NCBI RefSeq assembly: GCF_001632365.1
Contig: NW_024468510.1
Location: 1,986,014-2,050,013 of the forward strand
Source: Laetiporus sulphureus 93-53
Taxonomy: Eukaryota; Basidiomycota; Agaricomycetes; Polyporales; Laetiporaceae
DNA length: 64,000 nucleotides
Reading direction: 5' to 3'
Shown here: one piece after another, positions 23,700 to 36,394 of the stretch
Position numbering within the stretch: position 1 is the stretch's first letter
Layout: the number at the start of each line of letters is the position of its first letter
Notes under the pieces: generated by a model
What the model was told of the DNA's origin: nothing
Seen by the model: only the letters and a program-made list of their open reading frames with translations
Databases searched by the model: none
Position numbers and translations under genes: made by a program

Positions 23700-26600
23700 A
23701 TTTGCAGCATGATTACTAGCCATAAGCTTGTAATTTTTCTTGTGAGGTTTAATAAAAGCAAAAATATCTTCTAAAACTGCTATCTTTACCTCATGATTCT
23801 TTCGCTCCTCTTTCAATTAATGAATAGCAATGTAATACTGATCAGAATTAAGATCTGGACATGGGCTGACAATGAGATCGGCCGCTCCTACTTTCAGGTT
23901 TGCTTGCAGACCTGTGCTGAGAGAAAGATAATGGGTTTCTCACCAATTTTGATATGCATGTCAACCTGCTCATGATATGAGAGAATTCGCATTCTGTGCA
24001 TCATCTCTTTCCTTTCAGCATGATGCAGTCTAAGTCCTTCCTGAAGCATCAGAAACACTGCTCTCATGATCTGCCATGAGCAATGTCACCAGAAATGTCA
24101 GCAGCGATGATAGAGAGTGCATCGCTGACTATCCTGTCAGACTCAAAATCTGCTGACATATTTTGCTTCTTGATGACAACAAGTGCAGATTTGGATCCAG
24201 CGATGATGGTGACAGCATTTTGCTGCTAACAACCGCGGGTGGCTTGCTGTCTGATGAAGGAGTGAGCTTCATATTTTTGCTAGGAGAAGATAGTGAAACA
24301 TCAGTGAGGGCTGATTCACCAAGGTTCATGACATTGTGGGGAAGAGATTAAATGCCCAGCAAGAATGTTGAAGGACCTTAGAGACCTGAGTTGTGACGCA
24401 ACCAAGTTTTGGATAATGAACAAGCGCTTCTGAGGCCACTCTGAATATTTCAAAACAGCTCAAATCATGCAGTATTTTCAAGGTTAATAACATTGGGAGG
24501 GTATTGAATGCCTAGAAAGGACATCAAAGGGCTTGAATAAAAAGCTCTCCTAATATTACACGTTGCAGTATTTCATATTATTGAAAAAGATGACACAGAT
24601 ATATATTGCTGAATCTGTCAAAGAGACTGATATTTTAATGTGTCAGGACCTCAGAAATCGTTTCTGCAAGAAATGGCCCTCTTACCCAAGTTCAAATGAA
24701 GAGATGAAATTGAAGAAACTCATACCGTAGATGTCTACATAGTTGTTTCTTAATTAATTCTGCCGATGCCAACAATCGACCATAAGACACTGTTTTGCTT
24801 ACAGTACTGACAATGCCAGAAAACTTTGAACACAATTGTGCAGGCCGCTTTGAAATATGGGATGGTTCCCCTTCCAAGCCACTGTATGATTATTGCTTTT
24901 CGTGCTGCAACCTAGCAAATCCAGCACATTGATTGGCCCGGAACACTTCTTTTCTATTTGGAACAGCCGATTACGCAGATTGAAACTCCATTAGTAAGAA
25001 CAGATAAAATGCTCTGACTCCTGACTCCCATCAATACTCCCTCAAATTCATGACAGCTAAATCAAAACATTTTGATCAATGAGCATGACATATGCAAATG
25101 ATACACATAACGTCTCAATGACCGCATGAGCAGGTCACCTTTAGTTGTCATCGCTAGTCCAAATCAGCCATGCTCATTGCGCGACTTCCTGTGAAATCGG
25201 TCTTAATTGGCTATTCTATATAAGAATGAGACCGCTCTTTACTCTTAGAGCAACGATTCTAGCCTAACTATTAAACAGTGGCTTTTACAATACGGAATTT
25301 GAATGCAGTGTTATGCAGTGAATTTGTCTATATCATAGTACTAAAGTTTAGGCTTTGACCACATTACTGACGAACCATACCATGACAGCACTATGAGATT
25401 CTTGCACCTTTTCCTTGTTTCAAACTCTTGCTGGTCACAACTCCACGGTTGCACAGCCAATTATGAGCAATAGTTTTGAAATCATACACTCGCATTGAAC
25501 AACATCGATACCGACACTTACTGACTCTTAACTCAGCATTACATCAATCTTCTCATAAGTTTATCGATACCTGTGCTATTCAGTGCATCGATATCTGTGC
25601 CATGCAAATTAATGCAATTTTATGTACAAGTGAGCGGACTGACATTGCTTTGTCCTAATCTTTACTTCTCCATACATAGGAATGATGCTGCTGACAAAAT
25701 CATCCATAATTGGGCATGACATTCGCATCGATGCGTCCGCCAGTTTTGACTGCTGTAGCAATCATTGTTACAATACTACTTCACCGAACAAGATTAGAAG
25801 GTCCTGATATGTTAAGTGATCTGTTGATACCAATGCATAATGGTTATATAGTCTACACTGCCGGAAAGCTAAATTTATGATATGTTTTCAGTTAGTTGCT
25901 GTATACAGCATATGTTGCACTATTCTGACTAGGAATTCATTCATCAAATCAGATGTAAAAATTCACACTGTTTTTATTGTGATGACATGATGCTTTAAGG
26001 TAGTCGCATATAGTCGATGGTCTGTCTATTTATTTAGACAATTCAAAAATTATCGAGCGAAATAATCATTGGATCAGGCCTAACACAGGTCATGGCAGAT
26101 GTTCAATGAAAACCTTGAAAAGAGCATATATGTACATTTGAATCAGTGTTCACCAATGAAGTCAAGGCATCAGGAGTGGCAAGATGAGAAATCGTACTAA
26201 ATTCAGTTGTATCAGTGATGTGATCAGCAACTGCAAAAACAATGCTATCTCCACATATACATGCGTCCAGTTAATTTCACATGGATGAGGACACGACTAT
26301 TGGAAAAGATCTGGTATAGATATATCTACAGTTTCTATTTTGCCATGCTTCAATTGCAGCGTAATCTTATGGTCTTCATTACAATATTGCAATAGGGATG
26401 TGAACGCAGCAGATTTTTGCATTTCTGAGAAGTTGCAGCTTGTCAGTCTATGGAGAATGTTACCTATCAAAACAATAAGTCTGTCAAGATATGCATTTGA
26501 GTCCTCAGTTGATAGTTTACATCAGTTTCGGTATGGCAGACTTTATCTTCCCGAGACATACGCGTAATTACGCTATTTGTGGGACTGGGGCAATCTTCGC

Positions 26601-28340
26601 CAGAAGAATGTTTCCTAAATCTGTAACATGTTCAACAGGTGATACTGCAAGATATATTCCAATTTGAGCTATGTTAAAATATTTACAGTGACCTCAGAAG
26701 CTTTTCATTATCTGCAGCTTGGTTGAATCCACCATTCAGCTCTTTACAGCCCTTGATTTCCTTTCTGAGCCTACCATGACCACTTCACAGTCATGCTTTC
26801 AAGTTTTAGATAGTGATATTCGTCGATTCATTTCTGCACTAATTATTGTGCTCAGTTGACTAGTTTTTCGTCTTCACCCCTTTAGATGTACTTCTCATTA
26901 GAGGTGCCCTGTTGGCCATGTTCTCTACCTCAAATGTTCTCGTGCTTGTCTTGTTGAACATCTCACATCTATGTGATCGACCATGGCCTGTAACTTGAAC
27001 GACAGCAATGAACAGGGTACTGGGCAATGCAGACAAATGCTTAGTTATAGATTCCTCAAGCAGACTTGCCAGCAGTGGCCACCATTTTATGCAGGATCTC
27101 ACTATCTGGTGATTTGCTTATCTCGCTGACAGGATGCACCAGCTTGTTTCTAGAGTACAAAGCTGTTTGACATATCGTCAGTTCCTGATCACAAATTTGA
27201 TAAGCCAAAATCGCACCATGTTAGAAGAAATGACAGCTCAGTAATAATGCTTCACCTGTAGAACACCATGATGCACATGCCGAATGCAAACTGCTCACTG
27301 CCAGCTTCTCAGAAGTTCCCCTCTATACTATCCAGATCATATATCTGGAGCTGCTATTGTGATAAATGATGCGATGAAGGCGGAGGAGCATATGCCCACT
27401 GTGAACAAGGAAGCACTACTCGAGGATGACATGAAGCTACTAGTGGCCTGCCAGGTCATATCATTCCCAATGCAAAGTTCAGCATCATGACAAATGTCTC
27501 ATCTTCTGCGATTGTGATCTCCATGGATAAGATGATACAGCATGCCTCAGGTGCCCACGATCTCAACATTAGTGGGGCTGTTGATGCCATGGTAGTCAGT
27601 GCTGCTAGGATTTTATAATGAAAAAAGCGGAAGATATCTGACCTTTATTCTGGCACTACACTGTCTGCTCTATAACCTTAAACATGCGATCTTAGTAGTC
27701 TTGATCATGACATAAAGTTAATTGCTCGGTTCAGGCCAAAAAAAATAAAGTGAAATTTCATCGGGTCATTTTGTTCGGCAACACAAACAATAAGGAAGCC
27801 TTGTGATGAAATGATCGATCACAATGGCCAGGAATCGTGTAACAAATGATGCTTTGCTGCATCCAACGCAAAACATTCAGACTCTCCGCAGATTCTGCCA
27901 CTTATTGATAATGTCTGCTTGAGATTGGGAAATTCATCCTCCACCTTATGCTGAAAACTTCATTACTTAGCGCTCTCCGTGATAATAGCGATCCATGAGA
28001 TTCCGCAAAGCTATTCTTGGCCTCATGACCTCATTCAGAGTGGATAGATCCAGTTCAAAGCCATAAATCAATTTTGTGGCGAAGATAATGAAGTTTAAGG
28101 CCATATGGCTATCACAATGTTAGTGACCATGAATTCTCACGCTTCAACTGCTACAACACGGAAATAATGCCAGATTCTCCATAACTGGTTGCATGGAGTA
28201 CCCGTCAGCATTGTATGCAGAACATTCAAAGCTACTCTCTACTTCATGCCTACAAGCTCTTTTGAAACCGTTGTGATCAATCGACGTTTCGAAGCAATTT
28301 AATTTGTTATTGTACAATGGCACAATTCAGCACTGGCTCT
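23700..28340. other. Mixed, partly CpG-containing sequence without a recognised gene
   Basis: Apart from subterminal repeat units (about 24,360-24,530 and 26,630-26,800) and the terminal motif at 24,675-24,691, I see only short frames. The longest (24,163-24,351, 26,860-27,102, 27,284-27,490) match nothing I know. A TATA-plus-leader near 25,210 and an imperfect ttatgagc at 25,461 could be an eroded copia LTR and primer site, but the match is too weak to call. Confidence 0.35.
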
Positions 28341-28344
28341 TTTG

Positions 28345-28520
28345 CTTCCCTATTTTCCAGGAGCATTCATAGCCATATAGACAATGCTGGATCCGCAATG
28401 CGTTCATCATTCACGCTCGGATCACCGGCGCTCTGAGTTTCTTCCGGTATTTCTGTGTACGGATCATCGGCGTTCGGATCGGACGGTTCTTCTACTCGTC
28501 CTTCTGGGCGTGTCATTACC
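28345..28520 (-). repeat. Copia relic, fragment of the pol inter-domain region
   Basis: The words gagcgttcatrgccatatagacaa, caatgcgttcatc and cgttcgg/ggttcttctactcgtccttct line up with 16,310-16,510 of the complete copia element, with deletions. It has no LTRs and no open frame. It is a remnant of a related but distinct copia copy. Confidence 0.6.
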
Positions 28521-29249
28521 CTCGTTATATCATCACTTTCTTGTGAACATGCAAGAGCGATAATCGTTGTGATTCGAATTTCAGCTGTGGAGTGAATTGA
28601 ACGGCCTTATTTATCCATAATGGCTGAGCGACAGCTCTGCGATTTATTTGGCTCATAACGACCTAGAAAACTCCAGCCTATTATGCAATGAATGCATTCT
28701 CAACCAATGGGTCAAATTGAAATCAATGCGAACACTTTGAAGTCTATTAGCAGGTTCATGAATCCTTTAGTTAGGAAAAGAATCTACATCTCTGAGCAAA
28801 GATCATTATTACAGCTTTTCAACAAGTCTAGCCAGACTGCATACTTAAGTTATGTAAGAAGGCCTGAAAGCTTCTTAAATCAGCTTTATGATGTTCATTA
28901 TTCTGATATAGCCTTCTCAGACATTTGAGAACTCTGCTTAGATTGCTGGTGATGTGCGTATATATATGTAAGATACTCATTTCATCCAGCTCTGAATGTT
29001 GTTTTCCTCAGTGATCAATTTAACCTCACCTTTTCTGGGTTCACTATAGATATTCTGTTCATCTTCAGACAGCAGCTAGCAACTATTTTATAAAATAGTT
29101 TGCCAGTAAAATCAGTTGAAATGTGAGAACTAATCCTTGAAAACAGTTGATTTGTATATGCCACAGACCCCAAGAGTGATCTGCGCGGAGGCTGTTCAGA
29201 CATGAGACCTACAAGGTCAGGATATGCGCCATGAAAGTACTTTCAATTG

Positions 29250-29805
29250 ACCATATTTTTTGACCCCAAGATATTTACTCATCATCTTTGAGGGTCACTC
29301 TTATCAACAGTTTTGTGGTACATATCCAGGTTCTGCAAAGGTTGTACTTTCAGTACTTGGTATAGACTCCCTTTGCCTTCACCACAGCATGCACCCTCCT
29401 TGGCATACTTTCAATCAAGCACATTTCCTTCCCAATAGCCTCCCATTCCTTCTCTACCCTTTCCCACAACTCAGTAATTCCCTTTGGCTTCTGATATCTG
29501 CACGCTTCCTTTTGAGGTGACCCCACCATTTGCTCTATGGAATTAAGATCTGGAAATTGACAGGGCCATATCATAGTGTTAAAATCATGGTCTTCAAACC
29601 AATTTATGGCTTTTTTGCTAGTGTGTGGCTGGGACATCACATCCTCCACAGTTTTGATCCTCCAGGCTATCCTCCAGGCTATTCTGCAGCTTATCCTCCA
29701 GAATGCTGACATAAAGGTCTGCATCCATCTTCCGTTAATCGTGCGAGCATACCCTATACCATCCCTCATACCTCCAAACTTCTGGGCCTCTCCACCAATC
29801 TATCA
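29250..29805 (-). pseudogene. Tc1/mariner relic, copy 3, truncated at both ends
   Basis: It matches 21,180-21,755 of copy 2: the inner TIR repeat (caacagttttgtgg), then the transposase C-terminal blocks (SPDLN-type, IMPRR-type) with several small deletions. The outer TIR and the N-terminal half are missing, and no TA-flanked end remains. It is older than the other two copies. Confidence 0.8.
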
Positions 29806-31790
29806 CTGAGGCTTTGATTCAAATCTGTACAGATAAAACTCAGCCAATGATCATGTGTTGTTAAGCATCTTTGAGCCATGACTACTCTCATTAGTTCCCT
29901 GACAAGTTGTATGACCTTAGTCTTAGATGATATTTCATGTCAAATCTCAGTGAGTGCTAACACTGTCATTATTTGACCATATTCATCCTAGCTATAGGAT
30001 GGACAGAATGCACTACTGCATTCTGTCCATAATGGTGTCAGGCCTTTTATTCATCAACATTATTTTGCATGCTAATCTTGACACTGTGGAAAGCACTGAA
30101 TGTAGCTCATTGTGAGATCTCATATATGATTATTTGATTTTCTTCCTGCTCCTCTATTCTATTTTTGATAAGCAGAAGCAAGTGATTGCTCATTGTGCAG
30201 TTTTGACCTTCCTTCTGACAACAACACACCATTTTTCTATTATTCATGGATTGTTCTGCTCATTGTACACCAGATACAGGAATTATATATCATCAGCCTG
30301 GTCATTGTCTCAGTGTTATACTGTAGATAATTCACCTCAATTGCTTGTACAATTATATATATTAGACACCAACAGCTTCTTTTCTATGCTCTTTAGCAAA
30401 AGAAGATAACCAATAATCATGTCATTATAAGCCCAGTACATTCTTCTCTTCAAAAATGCTATATGCATGCATCAGGCATTTAAATGTGATGTTGTATTTT
30501 ATAGCAGATGCATTCATTGATTTCTTCTACCACTGCTATGTATCATTATCTCAGCATCATAAGATTAATTCAAGGCCTCACAGTTAATTAGCTATTGGAA
30601 TGGACAGAATACACTCCTGCATTTCCTTCAAATCTTTTATAGGCTATTTCTGACACTGATAATGACTAACATAAGCAATGAGGCCATAGGTGGTCAAAAA
30701 GGGAGATGACCATGAGAACGTGACATCAGTAAGTGTGTGTTTAGAGTTGAGTGGCATGCTCCTAAGATGGCAAACACTGAGAGATGATTGAATTACTGAG
30801 AAAATAGTAGGATTGTGTGTATGGCACCCCTAGCCAGCACATCTGCTCATTTCATATTTTGCATTGCTCGACACTAAATTCAGACTCTGCATAACTCACT
30901 GTGTCTCATCCAGTGTGAGCTCTCTAGATTTGACCTCATTGAGTATGTTCTCAATGGGCCCAAGACTGTCTATGAACATGCTCACATCACATATACTGAA
31001 AGAATAAATATGTCATGCACATCAAGAGCAGGTTCACACAGTGTGCAGTGTCTAGGCCAATCATTGGCAGCAGGTTCTGCAAATAACAGAAAGTTGGAGT
31101 GCACATCAGATGTGTGGTCATTCTTTAAAGAAAGAACAGCTGGCAAGTGCCATTGTCTCTTCTGCATGTGAGTAATGCAAGTGCATTGATGGAAGAATAT
31201 GATCACTTACCATTCCACAGACATCTTCATTCCATCAATGATAGGCATGAGATGGCAGTCTTTAGTCAGAGAACAGTCACAAGAACTATATGCCAACATC
31301 TCTACAATGCCATGTGGATGTCTGGGTGACTGTGTATGATCAATTGGATATCAAAATCAAGGTCTGCAAAGCCCACCTGCTGTGGCAGCTTTTTGCCAAC
31401 AGGCAGCCCAAATGGCTGATCCCTTGTCAAAAGAATCAAGCTTCATGATGTGTCAAGCATTTTCTAATAAAGCTTTTGTTAATGGAATTGTTAAGTTAAT
31501 TGTAGCTAATGATCTTGTAAGTACTCTATTTCTACTATAAACTCGAACTGAATTTCTTCTAATTCACTCTGACATAGTCATTGAACATTGTCAAGTCTCC
31601 ATAACTGTGAAGCCTTTTCTTAATGTTATGGGGAGAACTGAAGAACAGTAACATTCTGCATAAGGACACCATTCATACACATGTGACAGAGGTCCTTCAC
31701 AAGGAGCTGGATCTTCTGAAAAAGGAAATGGCAGTGAGTCTGATAATATTAAGCATATATCACATGTAATCTCATGACTATACACAGGGT
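29806..31790. other. No gene seen; one strong hairpin
   Basis: AT-rich, CpG-poor sequence with only short frames. The single clear structure is a perfect 12-bp stem, 4-nt loop hairpin at 30,001-30,028 (stem GGACAGAATGCA). Confidence 0.4.
30001..30028. repeat. Perfect hairpin, 12-bp stem
   Basis: ggacagaatgca, loop ctac, then the exact complement. The stem word resembles the A-box region of the tRNA-like repeats (ggatagaatgc at 6,643, ggacagaatgc at 37,850), so it may be two such heads meeting head to head. Confidence 0.6.
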
Positions 31791-31824
31791 GCACTCAGAA
31801 AGATTTGTTTATGATGGACCTCTG

Positions 31825-33850
31825 GTTGGATGCAGACCTTGCACTGTTCATGGCTGTTATGACATATTGAATCCAAGCAATCATAGAAGAAATCTCAGAG
31901 GGTTCTAAGCAGATATTAAAGCTTTATGCTGACCTCATCAGATTTCATTGAGTATTGGGACACCATACTGGGGATCATCTTGTGCAGACATTTTTATATA
32001 TATCACAGATCACTTGCATATCACAGAAAAGATTTGCCGCATCAATCTACTTCTTAGTCAGTGTATTGACTACCGCATTTTTGACCCATAATGCAGATCA
32101 GCTGGGTCATGTTGAATAATGCATCGAACAATAACACATTTGCAAAGTCATTGGAGAAAGAGCTAAACCATCAATTAATCAGTTTCAATCACACTGAACA
32201 CAGAATAAGGTAAGTACTGACTTGACGAAGACATTGTTACATAATTGATACATATGATTGCTGTTAGGTGTTTCCCCCATATTGTCAACCTCACCTGTCA
32301 AGCAGTACTCGGTGCAATTACAAACATTGACTTTGCTGCTCAAGATGCATCTGACCACATTCTCAATGGACTGCTGCCATGAACATTCATGGATGTGGTG
32401 AGATGTGATCTGATTGCGACTCTCAGATCACTAATTTGTAGTGTAGGTCTGATATTATTCAATATCAATTCTGTGTCAATAATGCCATTTTGATAGATGT
32501 GAGCATCAAATCTGTGTCATGACTATCTCAAGTCTGTCTTGGCCACTATTGGTTAAGAGGAACTTGAACTACTATGTGATGTTGTTACATGATGGTCATC
32601 AACTCTTCTCATGATTGAGCATGCATTGAAGCTTTGACAGGCATGTGCTAGCATTCTATTCATGTCACATTTTTTATCTGACTGATAACATGAGCAGGAA
32701 ATTATAAAATTTCTGGCCAACAAGACTTTGCAGAGTTGTGAAAGCTTCAGCTCAGCAATGAAGAATGAGAGGCCCTTCATGTTTTTCAAAACTTTTACTG
32801 GTACATATCTTGATATTTATCTACAGGTTGAAATGTGCTTAATTTGTTTCTAACAGATTTCACATGCATTTTAACAAGTTTTATCATATAAGATGACACT
32901 GACTCTATGTGACATCATCCCCACTTTTGAAGCAATGGTGGTGACTTGCCAAGATCAGCAAGAAAAATATTTTGCTAAAGTTTTGATCATACTAAAAGGT
33001 CTCAACAAGCTTGATGACTACTGCAACTGGGCTGATGATGTGCCAACATATGTTCTTATAATAAGTACATCCTCATTGAATCTATCGACGATATGTCAAT
33101 TGATCTGCTTTATCATCACATCAGTCATCAATCCATTAATCAAACTCAACTGGCTCTGACATCATGCACCTGAGAAGGTTTCATGAGCTCGAGATTTACT
33201 GCTCTCTGAGATCACAAGATGTGTACTTATCAACACTTTTGATCACCCATTAATATTATTCATTTTGTAGCTTTCAAGACATTCTGTGCCACAAGCAGCT
33301 AGTCAAGATGTGAATACATCACAGATGGCACCAGCAAGAGCAGAATGGGCACACAAGCTTCTTCAGCTCAGCAACTGCACACAGAAGCAATCAGAGCAGT
33401 GTAACTTAGATTGTAAGGTCAATACATACCTGTTTGATCAAGAAACATGCACAAGTAGTTTGCATTTCTGACAGATATGTACTGGTAAAATGCTATGACA
33501 TGACTCAGGATGATGAGACTGGTTATGCAAGAGAATCACCTGCAGTATCCAACAATATTTGCACTGGCTATGGATAATCTTGCCAATACAAGCCTCAGCT
33601 GTGCCATGTGGGTGAGTTTTCTCCTCAGCAAAAGGAACAAAGACAGCACGAAGAAGTCACATGAAGCCTGACTTGATGGAGGCTCTCCAAATACTCAAGT
33701 TTTCCATATGCAAGGGCTGTCATCTATTCTTTACACAGGGTCTTACATGGGATGAAGAACTGATAGAGCTAGGGGAGCTTTTGCAAGCTCAGTCACTCAT
33801 TTCAAAAGATATAAATTTGTATATTTGTAACCTTCAGCTCAGATGTAGAA
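31825..33850 (+). pseudogene. hAT-family transposase, decayed, intron still visible
   Basis: Stop-interrupted plus-strand fragments appear in hAT order. A DLALFMAV block (about 31,830, like the DxxLxPFMAVTAHW region) is followed by LNNASNNNTFAKSLE (about 32,110; the Asp-Asn-Ala-Ser region) and CFPHIVNLTCQAVLGAI (32,268-32,320). PTFEAM and KLDDY blocks follow (32,920-33,030), then INPLIKLNWL (about 33,130) and EALQILKFSI (about 33,672). Between the second and third blocks a consensus intron gtaagt...ttag (32,210-32,267, 58 bp) joins them in frame. The family match is by motif memory. Multiple stops and frameshifts show it is dead. Confidence 0.72.
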
Positions 33851-33879
33851 TGTTAATGCATTATTACCATTTTGGAGTT

Positions 33880-34020
33880 GTAGCCATGGCTAAGCTGTAG
33901 TCTAGCTGAAAGCCAAGCTGAGCTGCTGCTTAGCTGATCTAATGGCTGGCTTGATAGCCATCAATGATCAGCATAAGCCACCTCAAGCCAAGCTGAGCCA
34001 AGCTATAGAAACACTAGTTC
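33880..34020. repeat. Cluster of AAGCTGAGC/AAGCCAAGCTGAG repeats
   Basis: Short words aagctgag, aagccaagctg and their inverse cttagctg recur at least eight times just after the hAT relic. This is the position and style of subterminal transposase-binding repeats of hAT elements. The matching left end was not found. Confidence 0.45.
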
Positions 34021-34039
34021 CACCTGTGCTCTGTTTGAT

Positions 34040-34874
34040 ATTTCAAAGTATAATTTGTATAGTGCATCAGTGTTTAATCAAAAGCATACATACTATGCAA
34101 CATACTCAATGAACATGGTAAGTGTGGTTATGTCTATCTATAGCAAATTTTTAGCTTAGAAGAGTGAATAATTGTGAGGGCTACAGAATATATAAATATG
34201 CCAGCCACCCAAGATTTGCAAACCAAGTTTAAGATAATGAAAAGCTTTTCTGAGGCCACTTTTAATATTTTGACACAGCTCAAATAGTGCAGTACTTCCA
34301 AGGTTCATGACATTGTGGAGAGGGGATTGAATGCCCAGGAAGGAAGTCAGAGAACCTTAGGGACCTGATTTGTGGCTCAACCAAGTTTCAGATAATGAAA
34401 AGCTTTTATGAGATCACTCTGAATGTTTTACCACAGCTCAAAATGGCAGATATCTTGCAGTATTGCCAAAGTTCATGAAATTGTGGGGGAGCAGATTCAA
34501 TGCCCAGAAAGGGCATCAGAGGGCTTGAGGGCCCTGATTTGTGGTCTCAATCAAGTTTCAGATAATGAAAAGCTCTTCTACATATTACACATTGCAGACT
34601 CTGCAGCAAGACTCTGCAGCATTTTATATCACTTGAAGATGGCACAGATATCTACACTAGCCTATGCTGAACCTCACCTTCAGTAATGAAAATGCAGTCT
34701 GCTACACACCATCACCTTTCAACTGTCTTCTTTGCCATAACATCATTATACTCTAAAAACAGCTGCATCTTGAACAATCACACCACTCTTGATTCCTGTC
34801 AAGAGAACTGATAGTTTAATGAATATCAGGACCTCAGAAATCATTTCTGCCAGAAATGGCCCTCTTACCCAAGT
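34040..34874 (-). mobile_element. Composite repeat fragment, right end
   Basis: Inverted end of segment B (34,040-34,180), inverted subterminal units (34,190-34,600) and the terminus GGCCCTCTTACCCAAGT at 34,858-34,874, followed by TA. It has the same module order as the right ends of copies I and II. Confidence 0.6.
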
Positions 34875-34876
34875 TA

Positions 34877-36390
34877 CTATTGTGAGAAGTCAGGTGACAA
34901 TTTATATTCAGTTTTGTAATCTCTTAGAGTCACACAAGGTCTAACAATGTGTATAATAACCTGTTTGCAAGACTGATCTTTAACAGTGCAATTTTATGTA
35001 AAATTGTTTTTTAAAGTGTCTATATATAAAGGCACTATTGTTGTTTAAGGCTTTGATGACTATGCATTGACTGGCAGCATCTCTGATTTACTTATACAAA
35101 TATTCAGAGATCTATAACTTTGAATGAAATAGTCAAGCTGCATTGCAAATGAAAGGCTGCTAGATATAGTTGAAGATGTCAGTATAAATTCACTTATCAT
35201 CTTTTATAGATCATAAACGAAACTATATATATCTAAGCCAATGCACAAATTGTCTGAATGAACTATTTCAAGTGAAATAATGATTAACTCTTATCTACTG
35301 CATGAATGAGAGCATCACAATTTCTGACATATGATTGTTAACACAACTAATAAGTCTAATGATGCAAAAAAAACCTCATTGAAACAGAAAACTGAAAAAG
35401 ATCAAGTTTATATTTAAGTGAATATCTGTCAAAGAAACAAAGATGATTTTCACCATTAGCGGTGATAAGGATGAAAAACATTTACTTGTTATAACTGTGT
35501 CAGTGATGTCTTTTTTAAGGCAACAACACAAAAAAATGAAACCTTTTTCATCACTTATTATGTACTCAGATAAATAAAGATACTTATGTGTAGATATACA
35601 CATCAAAGCCATTCAAAGTAATCAAATAAATCTGTGAAAAGTTAAAATATTCTTCTTTACAATTTCATTAACATTTCAGTTAGGCATGCAGAAGTTTATG
35701 CTTGAGAAAAGATGCAAGAGATGTTGTTTATGTCACATTGCAAGTGCAAATCCTGCTGCAATTCTCATTACTGCAAAAAATGATACAGATATCTACAATT
35801 TGTATTTTGCTGCACTTAAATGATAATCTCACAATATTGTAATCTGTCTTCATTACTAATACTGCAATGGAGATATAAATATAGCAGATGCTTATATTTA
35901 TTTACAAGCCTGCAGCTTGCCCAATTTTAAAAAATGTTTCATCAAGGTAAGCATCTCAAAGACAATAAAACACTCTCAAAATTATTGCAAAATGCTGAGT
36001 TATCATATCAAACATGTCACAGGTAGCCAATAAGGTGATGCAGCTTTAACTATATCTCAGACTTTTTATTGTTTATTATCACAAATAAAAAGCAAGTTCA
36101 GCTTGATTTTACACTGTATATTAGAGGGTATCATAAAATTACTGCTAGCAATAGTTCAATATAAGAAAACTGTGAAAGTGGCTAATCATAAACTCCTCAA
36201 CAAAGCATATGTTATATTTAAGTTTGTGACAAGCTATACTGGACTCTGAATTTCACTATATTTCTATACTGATTATGTCAAATGTATACTATATTGATAC
36301 ATCATCTAATACATAGTTATATCAGGTGTAGAAATCTAATAATGATCTATAGAAGTAAAATAACAAATATATCTCTGAAAAATGAAATAA
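34877..36390. other. AT-rich stretch, nothing supportable
   Basis: Only short frames and poly-purine/pyrimidine runs. No known motif, tRNA or clear repeat border. Confidence 0.4.
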
Positions 36391-36394
36391 AACT

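Larger units (their letters stand above)
10403..24691. mobile_element. Composite palindromic element, copy II, interrupted by copia and mariner
   Basis: The terminus ACTTGGGTAAGAGGGCC begins at 10,403 and its reverse complement ends at 24,691. Inward on the left are three subterminal units (10,460-10,900) and segment B (10,900-12,642). On the right, inverted, are B (20,236-21,003 plus 22,617-23,640) and subterminal units (about 24,360-24,530). The loop is an A arm split by the copia element. Removing copia and mariner leaves about 6.2 kb. The left flank ends in TA, but the right flank is TC, so a TA target duplication is not proven. No transposase frame is visible, which makes this a non-autonomous element or a rearranged cluster. 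Confidence 0.55.

Noticed and set aside
10403..24691. A giant cargo-carrying transposon (Starship type)
   Set aside because: No tyrosine recombinase captain frame and no cargo genes; the content is repeats plus two later insertions.
25210..25470. A second full LTR with primer site
   Set aside because: A TATA-plus-leader and an imperfect ttatgagc are present, but no partner LTR, no exact GGTTATGAGCC and no gag sequence follow.
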